Origin: JAYYPW01 sp036128855 | GTDB lineage: Bacteria > Pseudomonadota > Gammaproteobacteria > Comchoanobacterales > Comchoanobacteraceae | NCBI GenBank assembly: GCA_036128855.1 | Contig: JAYYPW010000006.1 | Coordinates: forward strand, 1-58,051 | DNA length: 58,051 bases | Direction: 5' to 3' | In this document: positions 51,114-58,051 of the stretch, one piece after another | Numbering within the stretch: the first letter of the stretch is position 1 | How the letters are laid out: every line of letters starts with the position of its first letter | The notes under the pieces: generated by a model | What the model was told of the DNA's origin: nothing | The model's input: the letters and a program-made list of their open reading frames with translations, nothing else | Databases searched by the model: none | Translations under genes and position numbers: made by a program

Positions 51114-52301
51114 ATGAACAAAAAAGCAGACACTAACACGTATTCTACCCAAGATACCTTTTTAATTATTCGTAATACCACCTTATTTATGGGGCTAGGT
51201 AATGCTGTCATTGCAACTACTCAATTATTTGTTGCTTATTGGAGTGCTTCACATGCGCTCTTTGCAGATGCAATGCACACCTATGCAGATCTTGTGATTG
51301 ATGTTTTAACCTATTTTGCAGGATTCTACGGACATCAGCCACCAGATGCAGAGCATCCATACGGTCATCGTCGAATTGAGACTGTGACAGCTGTCTTTCT
51401 TGCATTATTTCTTGCATCACTCGGCTTAGGTATCATTATCGACACAGTTTTTCTCGACCAGGGGTCGGTAAGCGTAATAACAGAGTATGTGCTTATTGCT
51501 AGTGGTATTAGTGTCGTTTGTAATGAGATATTATTTCGTTATGCAACTTTTCAGGCTAAGCGCATACGTTCTGATCTTCTTGCTGCAAGCGCAACACATC
51601 AACGGAGCGATGCACTTAGCTCAGTTTTGGTCTTTGCGACAGCCTGTGCAAGCTACCTCCCTATTAATGGGTGGAATGTGGATAAGTTAGCTGCAGTAAT
51701 TATTGGACTAATGATTATGAAAATGAGTTTGAAGATTTGTTATCGAGGTATTCGAGAGCTGATAGATACAGGTATAACAGAAAGAGAGCGTGATAAAATG
51801 ATCGCAACTATGTTACAGACCCCAGGCGTAGAAGATATCCATTTTCTACGTACTCGTAAAATGGCAGGCTCAGTATTTGTCGATGTCCATGTTATTACAA
51901 AGTCTAGGATAAGTGTGTCAGAAGGCCATTTTATCGGTGAAAGTCTGAGGCATGAGCTAAAACGTGAACATCCACATGTTGTTGATGTAACTGTACACAT
52001 TGATCCAGAGGATGATGAAATCGCCCATAATAAGCCACAGGTTAGTTGGCCTGCAAGAAATATTATATTGTACATGTTAAAACGAGCCACGAGTCGCTTT
52101 ACAAATATCCATTGGCAAGAAGAAGATGTAGTCTTACATTACTTAATACAAGGTATAGAAATAGAGATAGTGCTTACGCAAGCATTAGATCAGGATAAGC
52201 AAACAGAATATTCTCAAATTATTCTTGAAGACTTGAGGCATACAGAACCGCAGATTCACAAACTCACTTTCGTACGTAAGACAGTTGCTATGAAGAAGTA
52301 A
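51114..52301 (+). CDS. Cation diffusion facilitator (CDF) metal efflux protein
   Basis: CDF proteins export Zn, Fe or Mn in exchange for protons. The 395-aa protein has six membrane helices; the metal site is visible as FADAMHTYADLVID (helix 2) and ATHQRSDALSS (helix 5), with the family motif HPYGHRRIET in between. A cytosolic domain follows (VEDIHFLRTRKMAGSVFVDVHV, VTVHIDPEDD). About 80 further residues extend past the E. coli FieF length and may be an extra regulatory segment. Metal specificity cannot be told by eye. Convergent with hemH. Confidence 0.9.
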   Translation: MNKKADTNTYSTQDTFLIIRNTTLFMGLGNAVIATTQLFVAYWSASHALFADAMHTYADLVIDVLTYFAGFYGHQPPDAEHPYGHRRIETVTAVFLALFLASLGLGIIIDTVFLDQGSVSVITEYVLIASGISVVCNEILFRYATFQAKRIRSDLLAASATHQRSDALSSVLVFATACASYLPINGWNVDKLAAVIIGLMIMKMSLKICYRGIRELIDTGITERERDKMIATMLQTPGVEDIHFLRTRKMAGSVFVDVHVITKSRISVSEGHFIGESLRHELKREHPHVVDVTVHIDPEDDEIAHNKPQVSWPARNIILYMLKRATSRFTNIHWQEEDVVLHYLIQGIEIEIVLTQALDQDKQTEYSQIILEDLRHTEPQIHKLTFVRKTVAMKK

Positions 52302-52376
52302 ACAAACATAGATAATTTTTTATGATATCAATCAGCGTAGCAGAACTGACAGCTTAGTAAGGCGTTTACTTTATAT

Positions 52377-53393
52377 TTATTCAATATGCGCACAGATTAG
52401 AGACCGAAAACAATCTATAGCAGCAGGTGAGTCATTTAAAGCTGGAATATAGCGTAGAGAGGTGCCGCCATGTTCTTGAAAAAGTTCTTGATACTCACGA
52501 CCGATTTCATCAATAGTCTCTAGACAGTCTACGCTAAAACCTGGAGCAACAATATCTAGAGTCTTATAACCAGATTTTGCAAGCGACACGATCGTATCCT
52601 CTGTATAGGGACTTAGCCATGGAAAAGGACCAAGGCGTGACTGAAATACCATAAGAAAGTCATCTGGACCAATATCTAACGTTTGAGTTAGAAGTCTCGT
52701 AGTTTTATGGCATAAACAAAAATAAGGGTCCCCATCTGTAAGACTGCGCTTTGGTAAGCCATGAAAAGAAATAAGGAGTTTCTCCCCCCGGCCATGCATC
52801 TGCCAATAATTTTTTATACTCGCAGATAAGGCTGATATATATTTAGGGTGGTCAGCAAAACCAGATAGAAAGCGGATATCAGGAACAAAGCGCCACTTTT
52901 TAAAAATTTGTGCTACCTTGTCAACGATAGTTGCGGTAGTCGCTTGGCTATATTGAGGAAACATCGGTATAAATAAGATTTCACGCACAGGTGTTTGCTT
53001 GATTTGATCTAAAATATCCTCTAGTGATGGTTTTCCATAACGCATAGCAAGATAAATATCGACTGTTGGGTGTGTAGATGCAAGACTGTCTTGTAGATGA
53101 GAGCACACATCTTCACTAAGATAAAGTAAAGGCATTCCTCTTTTCTTATCGAAGATTTGGCCATATTTCTCTCCGCTGGCACGTGAGCGAAATGGGAGTA
53201 TGAAACCGTATAATATGGGATACCAAAGTAAACGGGGTAAGCCAACTACTCTAGGGTCAGATAAAAACTCGCGTAGATAAAACATAACATCGAAATATCC
53301 TGGACTTTTAGGTGTGCCAAGATTAACTAGTACAACCGCAGTGCGTCTATCTCTCCCATGGTAAACGGAATCTTTTTCGTGTGCAGTTTGCAT
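52377..53393 (-). CDS. hemH: Ferrochelatase
   Basis: HemH inserts ferrous iron into protoporphyrin IX, the last step of heme synthesis. The 338-aa protein has VLVNLGTPKSP, FLSDPRVVGLPRLLW, the metal-site FSFHGLPKRS-type segment (SFHGLPKRSLTDGDPY), TFQSRLG-type (VFQSRLGPFPWLSPYTED), and APGFSVDCLETIDEIG with the conserved C-terminal Glu/His region. It follows ppiD after 16 bases on the same strand, so they are probably cotranscribed. Heme would serve SdhCD among others. Confidence 0.95.
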   Translation of the reverse strand: MQTAHEKDSVYHGRDRRTAVVLVNLGTPKSPGYFDVMFYLREFLSDPRVVGLPRLLWYPILYGFILPFRSRASGEKYGQIFDKKRGMPLLYLSEDVCSHLQDSLASTHPTVDIYLAMRYGKPSLEDILDQIKQTPVREILFIPMFPQYSQATTATIVDKVAQIFKKWRFVPDIRFLSGFADHPKYISALSASIKNYWQMHGRGEKLLISFHGLPKRSLTDGDPYFCLCHKTTRLLTQTLDIGPDDFLMVFQSRLGPFPWLSPYTEDTIVSLAKSGYKTLDIVAPGFSVDCLETIDEIGREYQELFQEHGGTSLRYIPALNDSPAAIDCFRSLICAHIE

Positions 53394-53409
53394 GTGATTT
53401 ACCTAAAAC

Positions 53410-55206
53410 CTAAGCAATTTTATCAAAAAGTTGGTTTACTTCAAGCTGGTATATGGTTTCACTACTTGAGGTAGATGGGGTTGCTTCTGTGATAGGGTAG
53501 TCTACATCAGTCAAGGCAAAAATAAACCAGGTTTGTGTTTGGTAATCAGGTAACATATTTACTTTATTCCACCCTATAGCATCTGATGATAATGTAAAGG
53601 CCATACGTGCGATAGGTTCGGGCAGTGTATTAGCTGAGTCTACGTGCAGAAAGTCAGACTGGGTAACCTGGCTATCCCACCTTTTACAGAATTGATCGAT
53701 ATTTTGATTGTTCCTTAAGCCTGCAAGCGACTCTTCAAGCTCAAGTTGACGATTGCGTTGTGAGTTCTGTTTTCTTAAAGTTTCTACAATATCATTTTGC
53801 ACGGTGGATAGTGGAATTTTAGTAGGTGATGTCAGTTTCCTGGCACGTAACACCACAACTGCACCATCTTCTAGTGTGACTGGGTCGCTAAGCTGATGTG
53901 AATCGTGTAGATTTTTTGCAAAGCCTGCAGCCCTAAAAGCAGCGCTTTGCGCAACCCCATGGCCAGAATCTTGGTAAAATACTGGGCTTGTATGTACATG
54001 GGCACTGTGGATATTTGCTAGTGATGTTAGGTCATCAGGGTTATATAAGATTTCATCTTGCAAAGAAGTAATTAGTGCAGCCCTGCTAGAGTGTGTCTGA
54101 TGTTTAGACCAGGCATCTTGGATCGCTTGACGGCAGTTGTTCAAAGTGCAGGTTTTTTTTGCAGTTATATGGGTAAATTTATAAAGATAAATAGATCCAT
54201 CACTATCTGGTGCAATAGTGTATTGGTTTGGTCTGAGTTTTAACAAAGATAAATGTGGTATAGCTGATTCTGTATAGGCAACTGGCGCTGTATCTTCGTA
54301 GTAAAGCCACTCAGTATTAAGATTTGGTTTGTCATCGACTCCCCATGCATCGAGTATAAACTGGGTGGATACCTTGTGAACAGAATGTTTGTTTGAGGGT
54401 TCTACCAGTTTAAAGCGTTTATAGTGGTATTGTTTTGGAGTGTCGAACTCACCAGGATGATTTTCCAGGAAGGTCCTTAAGTCGCTAAGTTTTGGTGCTG
54501 CAGACTCAAATTGTGCTGCAGGAAAGCGGATATAGTCTACAGAGGCAGTACTTTTTGTAAGAAAAGGGGTTTTGTCATAATAGGAATCTATTTCTGCTTG
54601 AGTTGGCTTGGGTAGTGTGGAGAGGTCAGTTGCAGACATAGGTACCGAAGTCCATGCGAATCGACGTGTTTGAGAGTTGGCGCGGAGGACAGATGAAGAT
54701 TCTTCGGGAAGTGAGATCAAAGATGACCGTAAAGCAGAGATGAGTAGCTGATGACTTGATTGCCTTTGCATACGATTTACGCGAGCCTGCAATTGCTGCA
54801 TGGCTTGGGGGTTGGGTTGTTTATTGTGATAAGCAAGTGCATCTTGAATATTGCCTAGTAGGCCATTCTGACTCAGAGTTTCGGCGAGTACCTGGGAGTG
54901 AATATGCAATTGTAATGATTGAGCGTACTGTGAAAGTCTCATCTCTTGCTGTAATATAGTTGATGCGTACTGGGTGAGCTGCTGTTTTTCGATATCGGTG
55001 AGCTCTGCATAGGAGCGATCAGCATTTGCAAGTATTTGGTTTACAATGTCGCCGAGGTCAACCTGATTGACATTAGCGCTAGATGGTGTGCTGGATGTTT
55101 TGAGAAAGATTCTTTCAACACCCCACAACAACATACCTACGGCAACAAACGTAGTGATTAAAGAAACTACTAGTGTATTTTGATATTGACGTAGATGTCT
55201 GATCAT
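53410..55206 (-). CDS. ppiD: PpiD-like periplasmic chaperone with a degenerate parvulin domain
   Basis: PpiD is a membrane-anchored SurA-like chaperone at the SecYEG exit. The 598-aa protein (E. coli 623) has a short cytoplasmic start, a membrane helix (about 13-33), the SurA_N-like helical domain (about 45-200) and a C-terminal chaperone part (about 480-560). The middle region keeps the end of a parvulin domain (WLYYED...LLKLRPNQYTIAPDSDGSIYLYKF) but lacks the GGDLG-type catalytic block, so it is unlikely to be an active isomerase. Identity is supported by the order hupB-tRNA-Val-tRNA-Asp-ppiD known from other gammaproteobacteria. Confidence 0.82.
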   Translation of the reverse strand: MIRHLRQYQNTLVVSLITTFVAVGMLLWGVERIFLKTSSTPSSANVNQVDLGDIVNQILANADRSYAELTDIEKQQLTQYASTILQQEMRLSQYAQSLQLHIHSQVLAETLSQNGLLGNIQDALAYHNKQPNPQAMQQLQARVNRMQRQSSHQLLISALRSSLISLPEESSSVLRANSQTRRFAWTSVPMSATDLSTLPKPTQAEIDSYYDKTPFLTKSTASVDYIRFPAAQFESAAPKLSDLRTFLENHPGEFDTPKQYHYKRFKLVEPSNKHSVHKVSTQFILDAWGVDDKPNLNTEWLYYEDTAPVAYTESAIPHLSLLKLRPNQYTIAPDSDGSIYLYKFTHITAKKTCTLNNCRQAIQDAWSKHQTHSSRAALITSLQDEILYNPDDLTSLANIHSAHVHTSPVFYQDSGHGVAQSAAFRAAGFAKNLHDSHQLSDPVTLEDGAVVVLRARKLTSPTKIPLSTVQNDIVETLRKQNSQRNRQLELEESLAGLRNNQNIDQFCKRWDSQVTQSDFLHVDSANTLPEPIARMAFTLSSDAIGWNKVNMLPDYQTQTWFIFALTDVDYPITEATPSTSSSETIYQLEVNQLFDKIA

Positions 55207-55221
55207 AAAGAAATATAGATA

Positions 55222-55299
55222 TGGCGGAGTGGACGGGACTCGAACCCGCGACCCCCGGCGTGACAGGCCGGTATTCTAACCAAACTGAACTACCACTCC
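55222..55299 (-). tRNA. tRNA-Asp (GUC)
   Basis: On the minus strand the acceptor GGAGTGG pairs with CCACTCC. The anticodon loop CTGTCAC gives GUC. The T-arm CGGG-TTCGAGT-CCCG is intact, the discriminator is G (a key aspartate identity element), and CCA is encoded (55222-55224). Confidence 0.96.
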
Positions 55300-55309
55300 A
55301 CATGGTTGC

Positions 55310-55385
55310 TGGTGGGTACTGAGGGGTTCGAACCCCCGACATTCGCCTTGTAAGGGCGACGCTCTACCAACTGAGCTAAGTACCC
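55310..55385 (-). tRNA. tRNA-Val (UAC)
   Basis: On the minus strand the acceptor GGGTACT pairs with AGTACCC. The anticodon stem CGCCC/GGGCG-type arm holds CTTACAA, giving UAC. The T-arm GGGGG-TTCGAAC-CCCT is intact, the discriminator is A, and CCA is encoded (55310-55312). It lies 10 bases upstream of tRNA-Asp, so the two form one transcript. Confidence 0.96.
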
Positions 55386-55412
55386 ACTGTTCTGTAAGAA
55401 TTACAGTTCGCA

Positions 55413-55441
55413 ATTATACAACGATCAGCTGCAATAGTAAA
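55413..55441 (-). promoter_or_regulatory. Sigma70-type promoter for tRNA-Val/tRNA-Asp
   Basis: On the minus strand TTTACT (55436-55441) and a perfect TATAAT (55413-55418) are 17 bases apart. Start would be near 55406, about 20 bases before tRNA-Val. Downstream ppiD and hemH may be read from it too. A small palindrome, CTGTAA-GAA-TTACAG (55392-55406), sits at the predicted start. Confidence 0.6.
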
Positions 55442-55486
55442 GATCAATCGCAGTTATTATTGTACTAAAGAACTATACCTTCGAAC

Positions 55487-55780
55487 CTAGCCTTTGTCTT
55501 GGACAAAGTCTTTGAACTCGCTTCCCAATGCAAACTTTACACTATTACAAGCGGGAACATCGATCTTCTCGCGAGTTTGTGGGTGTGATGCGACACGGGC
55601 ATCACGGCGATACTTGGTAAAGCTACCAAATCCAACGATCCTGCATTTTCCAGCTTCGTCGGTGATGTTTTGTACTTCGTCGAATACAGCGTCAACAACC
55701 TGTTTCAGAGAAGACTTATTCAGTCCTTCGCTGTCTTGGTTTGCCTGCCATATACGATCCACAATTTCTTTTTTACTCAT
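55487..55780 (-). CDS. hupB: HU-family DNA-binding protein
   Basis: HU is a small dimeric nucleoid protein that bends DNA. The 97-aa product has the N-terminal helical part (MSKKEIVDRIWQANQ), the family signature GFGSFTKYRRDARVASHPQT and the C-terminal ALGSEFKDFV. The tip of the DNA-binding arm reads SHPQTREKI where most HU proteins have RNPQTGEEI; the intercalating Pro is kept. The order hupB-tRNA-tRNA-ppiD favours hupB over ihf genes. lon, usually upstream, is not here. A strong promoter precedes the gene. Confidence 0.93.
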   Translation of the reverse strand: MSKKEIVDRIWQANQDSEGLNKSSLKQVVDAVFDEVQNITDEAGKCRIVGFGSFTKYRRDARVASHPQTREKIDVPACNSVKFALGSEFKDFVQDKG

Positions 55781-55834
55781 AAATCCTACCTCATTAAGTT
55801 AAAGAATCTTGTATAAATCACAAGCTATCCCCCT

Positions 55835-55863
55835 TTATAACTTGCCTATCGACAGCTTGTCAA
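55835..55863 (-). promoter_or_regulatory. Near-consensus sigma70 promoter of hupB
   Basis: On the minus strand a perfect TTGACA (55858-55863) and TTATAA (55835-55840) are 17 bases apart. Start would be near 55828, giving a leader of about 48 bases with TGAGGTAGGA before the ATG. This is the strongest promoter in the window, which fits an abundant nucleoid protein. Confidence 0.75.
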
Positions 55864-56028
55864 GGATCTAATGCTTAGAAATGTACTTTATTTTACAAAA
55901 AAAGGGTTTTTTCTTGTAATCCATTGCTTATATATGACGCAAGACATATCTTAGGTGTGCTTTATTGCTTAAAAAACTATTTTATGAATAACAAAACAAA
56001 TTAAATATATTAATAAATATGGAGGTGT

Positions 56029-56760
56029 TTACTCCTGGCTAATTTTTTTATTGTTATTGATCTCATATCCAAGCGATGCTAAGTGAACCAAACAGAGAAT
56101 AGCATAGAGCCACTCAAAAATGGCTACCCAAAATATTCTAGGGTCGTGAGTTAGTAAAATGTAGCGTATATGACCACTTGATCCTAGAAACTCACGAATA
56201 AAAGACCAGGGCACTACTAAAGGTATAGCAGCTAGCATTGCACAAGAGAGTAAATATAGGATAAAACGAAATCGAGTTAATACACTCTTGGGGCCGTAAA
56301 GCACTACTGATAACTTATAAATGCAGTATTGTAAATGTAAAAGTGATACGAATAGCGTGATAGCAAGAATTGAGTGAATACCGTAGAAAATTACATCAGG
56401 CATCCAGCCAACTAGGTACAGAAGTATAAGGCTTACACTGTGCAAATCATCAATATTCGTAATTATTGGAGACAGTGTTGAGGCGGGGGTTATTCTTGGA
56501 GTGGTGAAAAACTTACTTATAGGGTGAAAAAATACATACTGAATTGCAACAAAATAGGTTATACCCAAAGAAAAAATCAATCTTTCTGGATAGAGGATAT
56601 AGGTCGCACTAATCACAGGAAAGGTATTTTGGGTATGTTGGAGAAGATAAGCAAGAATGAGGCAAGAGATGGCAGCAAGTATTAGCAAAGAAAAACTTAC
56701 ATAGTATAACATCGAAGAAGGTCGGCTATTATACATACAACGAGGAAGTGCTCTGGACAT
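56029..56760 (-). CDS. Frag1/DRAM/Sfk1-like six-helix membrane protein
   Basis: A 243-aa protein with about six membrane helices (17-39, 58-79, 106-122, 124-146, 164-186, 208-232). After helix 1, FPVISATYILYPERLIFSLG (47-66) matches the P-x-IS...PE-x-x-IF signature of the Frag1/DRAM/Sfk1 family, and FEWLYAILCLVHLASLGYE (215-233) matches its C-terminal EW helix. In eukaryotes this family includes the autophagy modulator DRAM and the TMEM150 proteins; bacterial members are uncommon. The gene stands alone. Identification rests on a few motifs. Confidence 0.55.
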   Translation of the reverse strand: MSRALPRCMYNSRPSSMLYYVSFSLLILAAISCLILAYLLQHTQNTFPVISATYILYPERLIFSLGITYFVAIQYVFFHPISKFFTTPRITPASTLSPIITNIDDLHSVSLILLYLVGWMPDVIFYGIHSILAITLFVSLLHLQYCIYKLSVVLYGPKSVLTRFRFILYLLSCAMLAAIPLVVPWSFIREFLGSSGHIRYILLTHDPRIFWVAIFEWLYAILCLVHLASLGYEINNNKKISQE

Positions 56761-57004
56761 TGAAGGAGTTCAAAATCAATATTCTGATTTTATTTTTTTG
56801 TAATTGAGATGTCAAATAAAAATCATCATTTTCATATACTTAAATTATACACTTAGAGAGTAATACAATCGGTGTATCAAGTACAAGACAGGGTGTTTTA
56901 TAGGTCAAAAATGCTTGCTTAGCATTTTAATTGTGTATTTGCGTCGTTGAAACCATATTTATGCTCTGCTATGCTGAGCTCAAATTCTCGCCAGGACAAA
57001 TCAT

Positions 57005-57829
57005 ATGCTGCCAGAAGGCTTTTATTACATAGACCATCCAAACATAAAAATAGACTTAGCATTTTATGGGAAAAAAAATATACTAGGTAAGCGTCTTACT
57101 GGCTACAACGATAATGTTGGTATCATGAGACGGGAAGCTTGTGTTGCCTTATATAACGTAGCAGATGAGCTCGCAAAAGAAGGCTATGGCCTCATTGTTT
57201 ACGATGCATATAGGCCAGAATCTGCACAAAATTACTTACACAATATTTGGCAGAATGAACCAGGGCTTGAACAGCAAAATCAATACTACCCAGGTCTAAG
57301 TAAGGTGACGCTTTTTAATAGTTACTTGGCGGAAGACTTTTCCCATAACAGTGGTAACAGTGTTGCAGTAGCACTTTCACAGGGTTGGCCAAGAAGAAAG
57401 GTTGATATGGGGGGCTCATATGGGGTCTACACTACAGATGTGACTTTTAGAGCTAACTTACAAGAGGAGGTAGAATTATCAAGAGCTAGGCTCAGAAAGT
57501 ATATGAAAAAAAATAATTTTTATAACCGTTTTACAGTTTGGTGGAAATTTGAATATCGCACGCCAGATGTAACCAACAGTCTTGAGAAAGAGATAAATAA
57601 AAATATATACGATTTCCCAATAGAAAAAGACAGGCATTGTTGTCGCTGTTGGTGGCGCCTCTTTACTCGTACAGGATTGCCTACTCAGGCTATTCAGATG
57701 TCATTTAATCCTGTTATTCGGAAAAATAAAGACGTAGCTATTTACGATAGGATAGATGATATTGATACAGAGCATCATGCTGATTCTGCTTCAGTAAGTA
57801 GTGATTCCTCTTTTGAGCCTGTTGTATAA
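57005..57829 (+). CDS. VanX/DdpX-like protein lacking its zinc site (probable pseudoenzyme)
   Basis: The 274-aa protein aligns with D-Ala-D-Ala dipeptidases (M15D). N-terminal IDLAFYGKKNILGKRLTGY, LIVYDAYRPESAQ with Arg70 (VanX Arg71) and KVDMGGSYGVY are all conserved. The zinc ligands are mostly lost: the SxHxxGxAxD block reads SHNSGNSVAVAL, so His114 is kept but the Asp is Ala121, and the catalytic ExxH (EWWHF) reads VWWKF (Val178, Lys181). It cannot be a normal zinc dipeptidase. A Cys/Trp-rich insert and an acidic Ser-rich tail (about 250-274) are additions. No signal peptide. A host- or peptidoglycan-binding role is speculation. Confidence 0.75.
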   Translation: MLPEGFYYIDHPNIKIDLAFYGKKNILGKRLTGYNDNVGIMRREACVALYNVADELAKEGYGLIVYDAYRPESAQNYLHNIWQNEPGLEQQNQYYPGLSKVTLFNSYLAEDFSHNSGNSVAVALSQGWPRRKVDMGGSYGVYTTDVTFRANLQEEVELSRARLRKYMKKNNFYNRFTVWWKFEYRTPDVTNSLEKEINKNIYDFPIEKDRHCCRCWWRLFTRTGLPTQAIQMSFNPVIRKNKDVAIYDRIDDIDTEHHADSASVSSDSSFEPVV

Positions 57830-58034
57830 TCAGGGCAATACGTTGTTCAGGTGTAGCTTGTTGTGAGTATAAGAGAGGTACTTTACTTGTTAAAAGTGAC
57901 CTGGTTAGAAATGTAAAACAGGGTAATCTTAGCGATGGGTTAGTCAAATGAATAGCTTGGTAAGCCAGAACCCATACGTATGTCTTATAAAAAAAAATTG
58001 GTGCTAATAAACAAAATGGCACCCATTTAACCAT
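57738..58034 (-). CDS. Uncertain 98-aa ORF overlapping the VanX-like gene
   Basis: A minus-strand frame of 98 codons with a hydrophobic start (about 3-30) and a basic C-terminus. It overlaps the 3' end of the VanX-like gene by 92 bases, unusually long for convergent genes. The VanX-like tail is plausible for that protein, so either gene could be correct at the overlap. No family is recognised. It might be real but truncated or mis-extended by the chance open frame over the acidic tail. Confidence 0.3.
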   Translation of the reverse strand: MVKWVPFCLLAPIFFYKTYVWVLAYQAIHLTNPSLRLPCFTFLTRSLLTSKVPLLYSQQATPEQRIALIIQQAQKRNHYLLKQNQHDALYQYHLSYRK

Positions 58035-58051
58035 AAGCTTACCAATGTAGC

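Noticed and set aside
57738..58034. Identification of the terminal minus-strand ORF as yidD
   Set aside because: Size and hydrophobic start are similar, but the RFYPTCS-type signature of YidD is missing.
1..58051. Insertion sequences, integrases, prophage or toxin-antitoxin genes
   Set aside because: No transposase, integrase, phage or toxin-antitoxin motif was seen on either strand, and no direct repeats flank the tRNA genes.

Overview
The window is an AT-rich stretch of a gammaproteobacterial chromosome. The evidence is the conserved gene blocks csrA-tRNA-Ser, pyrG-kdsA-eno-ftsB, sdhCDAB-sucABCD, rodZ-hisS-yfgM-der and hupB-tRNA-Val-tRNA-Asp-ppiD, all arranged as in gammaproteobacteria. 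kdsA (KDO synthesis) and beta-barrel/periplasmic proteins show a Gram-negative envelope. Between the core blocks sit large, poorly conserved genes with host-like or effector-like architecture: a giant ankyrin/coiled-coil protein, a protein with a SET-like N-terminus, a Frag1/DRAM/Sfk1-like membrane protein, a VanX-like protein without its zinc site, and two very long coiled-coil proteins. I infer a host-associated, probably intracellular, Legionellales-like bacterium. No 16S rRNA or secretion-system gene is present to confirm this.

Layout. 1-1336: tail of a probable DegS/HtrA-type protease, Nif3/YbgI, csrA and tRNA-Ser(GCU). 1469-4052: unknown membrane, TM2, secreted and beta-barrel proteins. 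4238-5882: trhO and a GST-like gene in one unit behind a good promoter. 6164-12962: accessory region with the SET-like protein, a membrane-anchored alpha/beta hydrolase, a Cys-rich secreted protein, a glutaminyl cyclotransferase, tRNA-Arg(ACG) and a coiled-coil protein. 13070-18657: rmuC, then pyrG-kdsA-eno-ftsB. 18654-27088: an MFS transporter, the 5.5-kb ankyrin gene, a renalase-like oxidoreductase and a small membrane protein. 27145-37690: trxB and a continuous 9.5-kb TCA block (sdhCDAB-sucABCD) running from 2-oxoglutarate to fumarate. 37805-40313: an 826-frame coiled-coil membrane protein with its own terminator. 40491-44376 (minus): rodZ-hisS-yfgM-der, lacking the ispG and bamB that E. 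coli has there. 44600-51040: a 2146-aa coiled-coil protein. 51114-55780: a cation diffusion facilitator, then on the minus strand hupB, tRNA-Val, tRNA-Asp, ppiD and hemH. 56029-58051: the DRAM-like protein, the VanX-like pseudoenzyme and an uncertain ORF.

Working together: the core genes give an aerobic TCA segment, nucleotide, KDO and heme synthesis, division (FtsB), shape (RodZ) and envelope folding (PpiD, YfgM). The accessory genes look like a dispersed set of host-interaction factors. Each is a separate insertion between housekeeping operons; they do not form one island. The most interesting candidates are the SET-like protein, the nucleotidyltransferase-like C-terminus of the ankyrin giant, the DRAM-like protein and the zinc-site-less VanX homologue. 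All domain calls were made by eye from motifs, with no database search.
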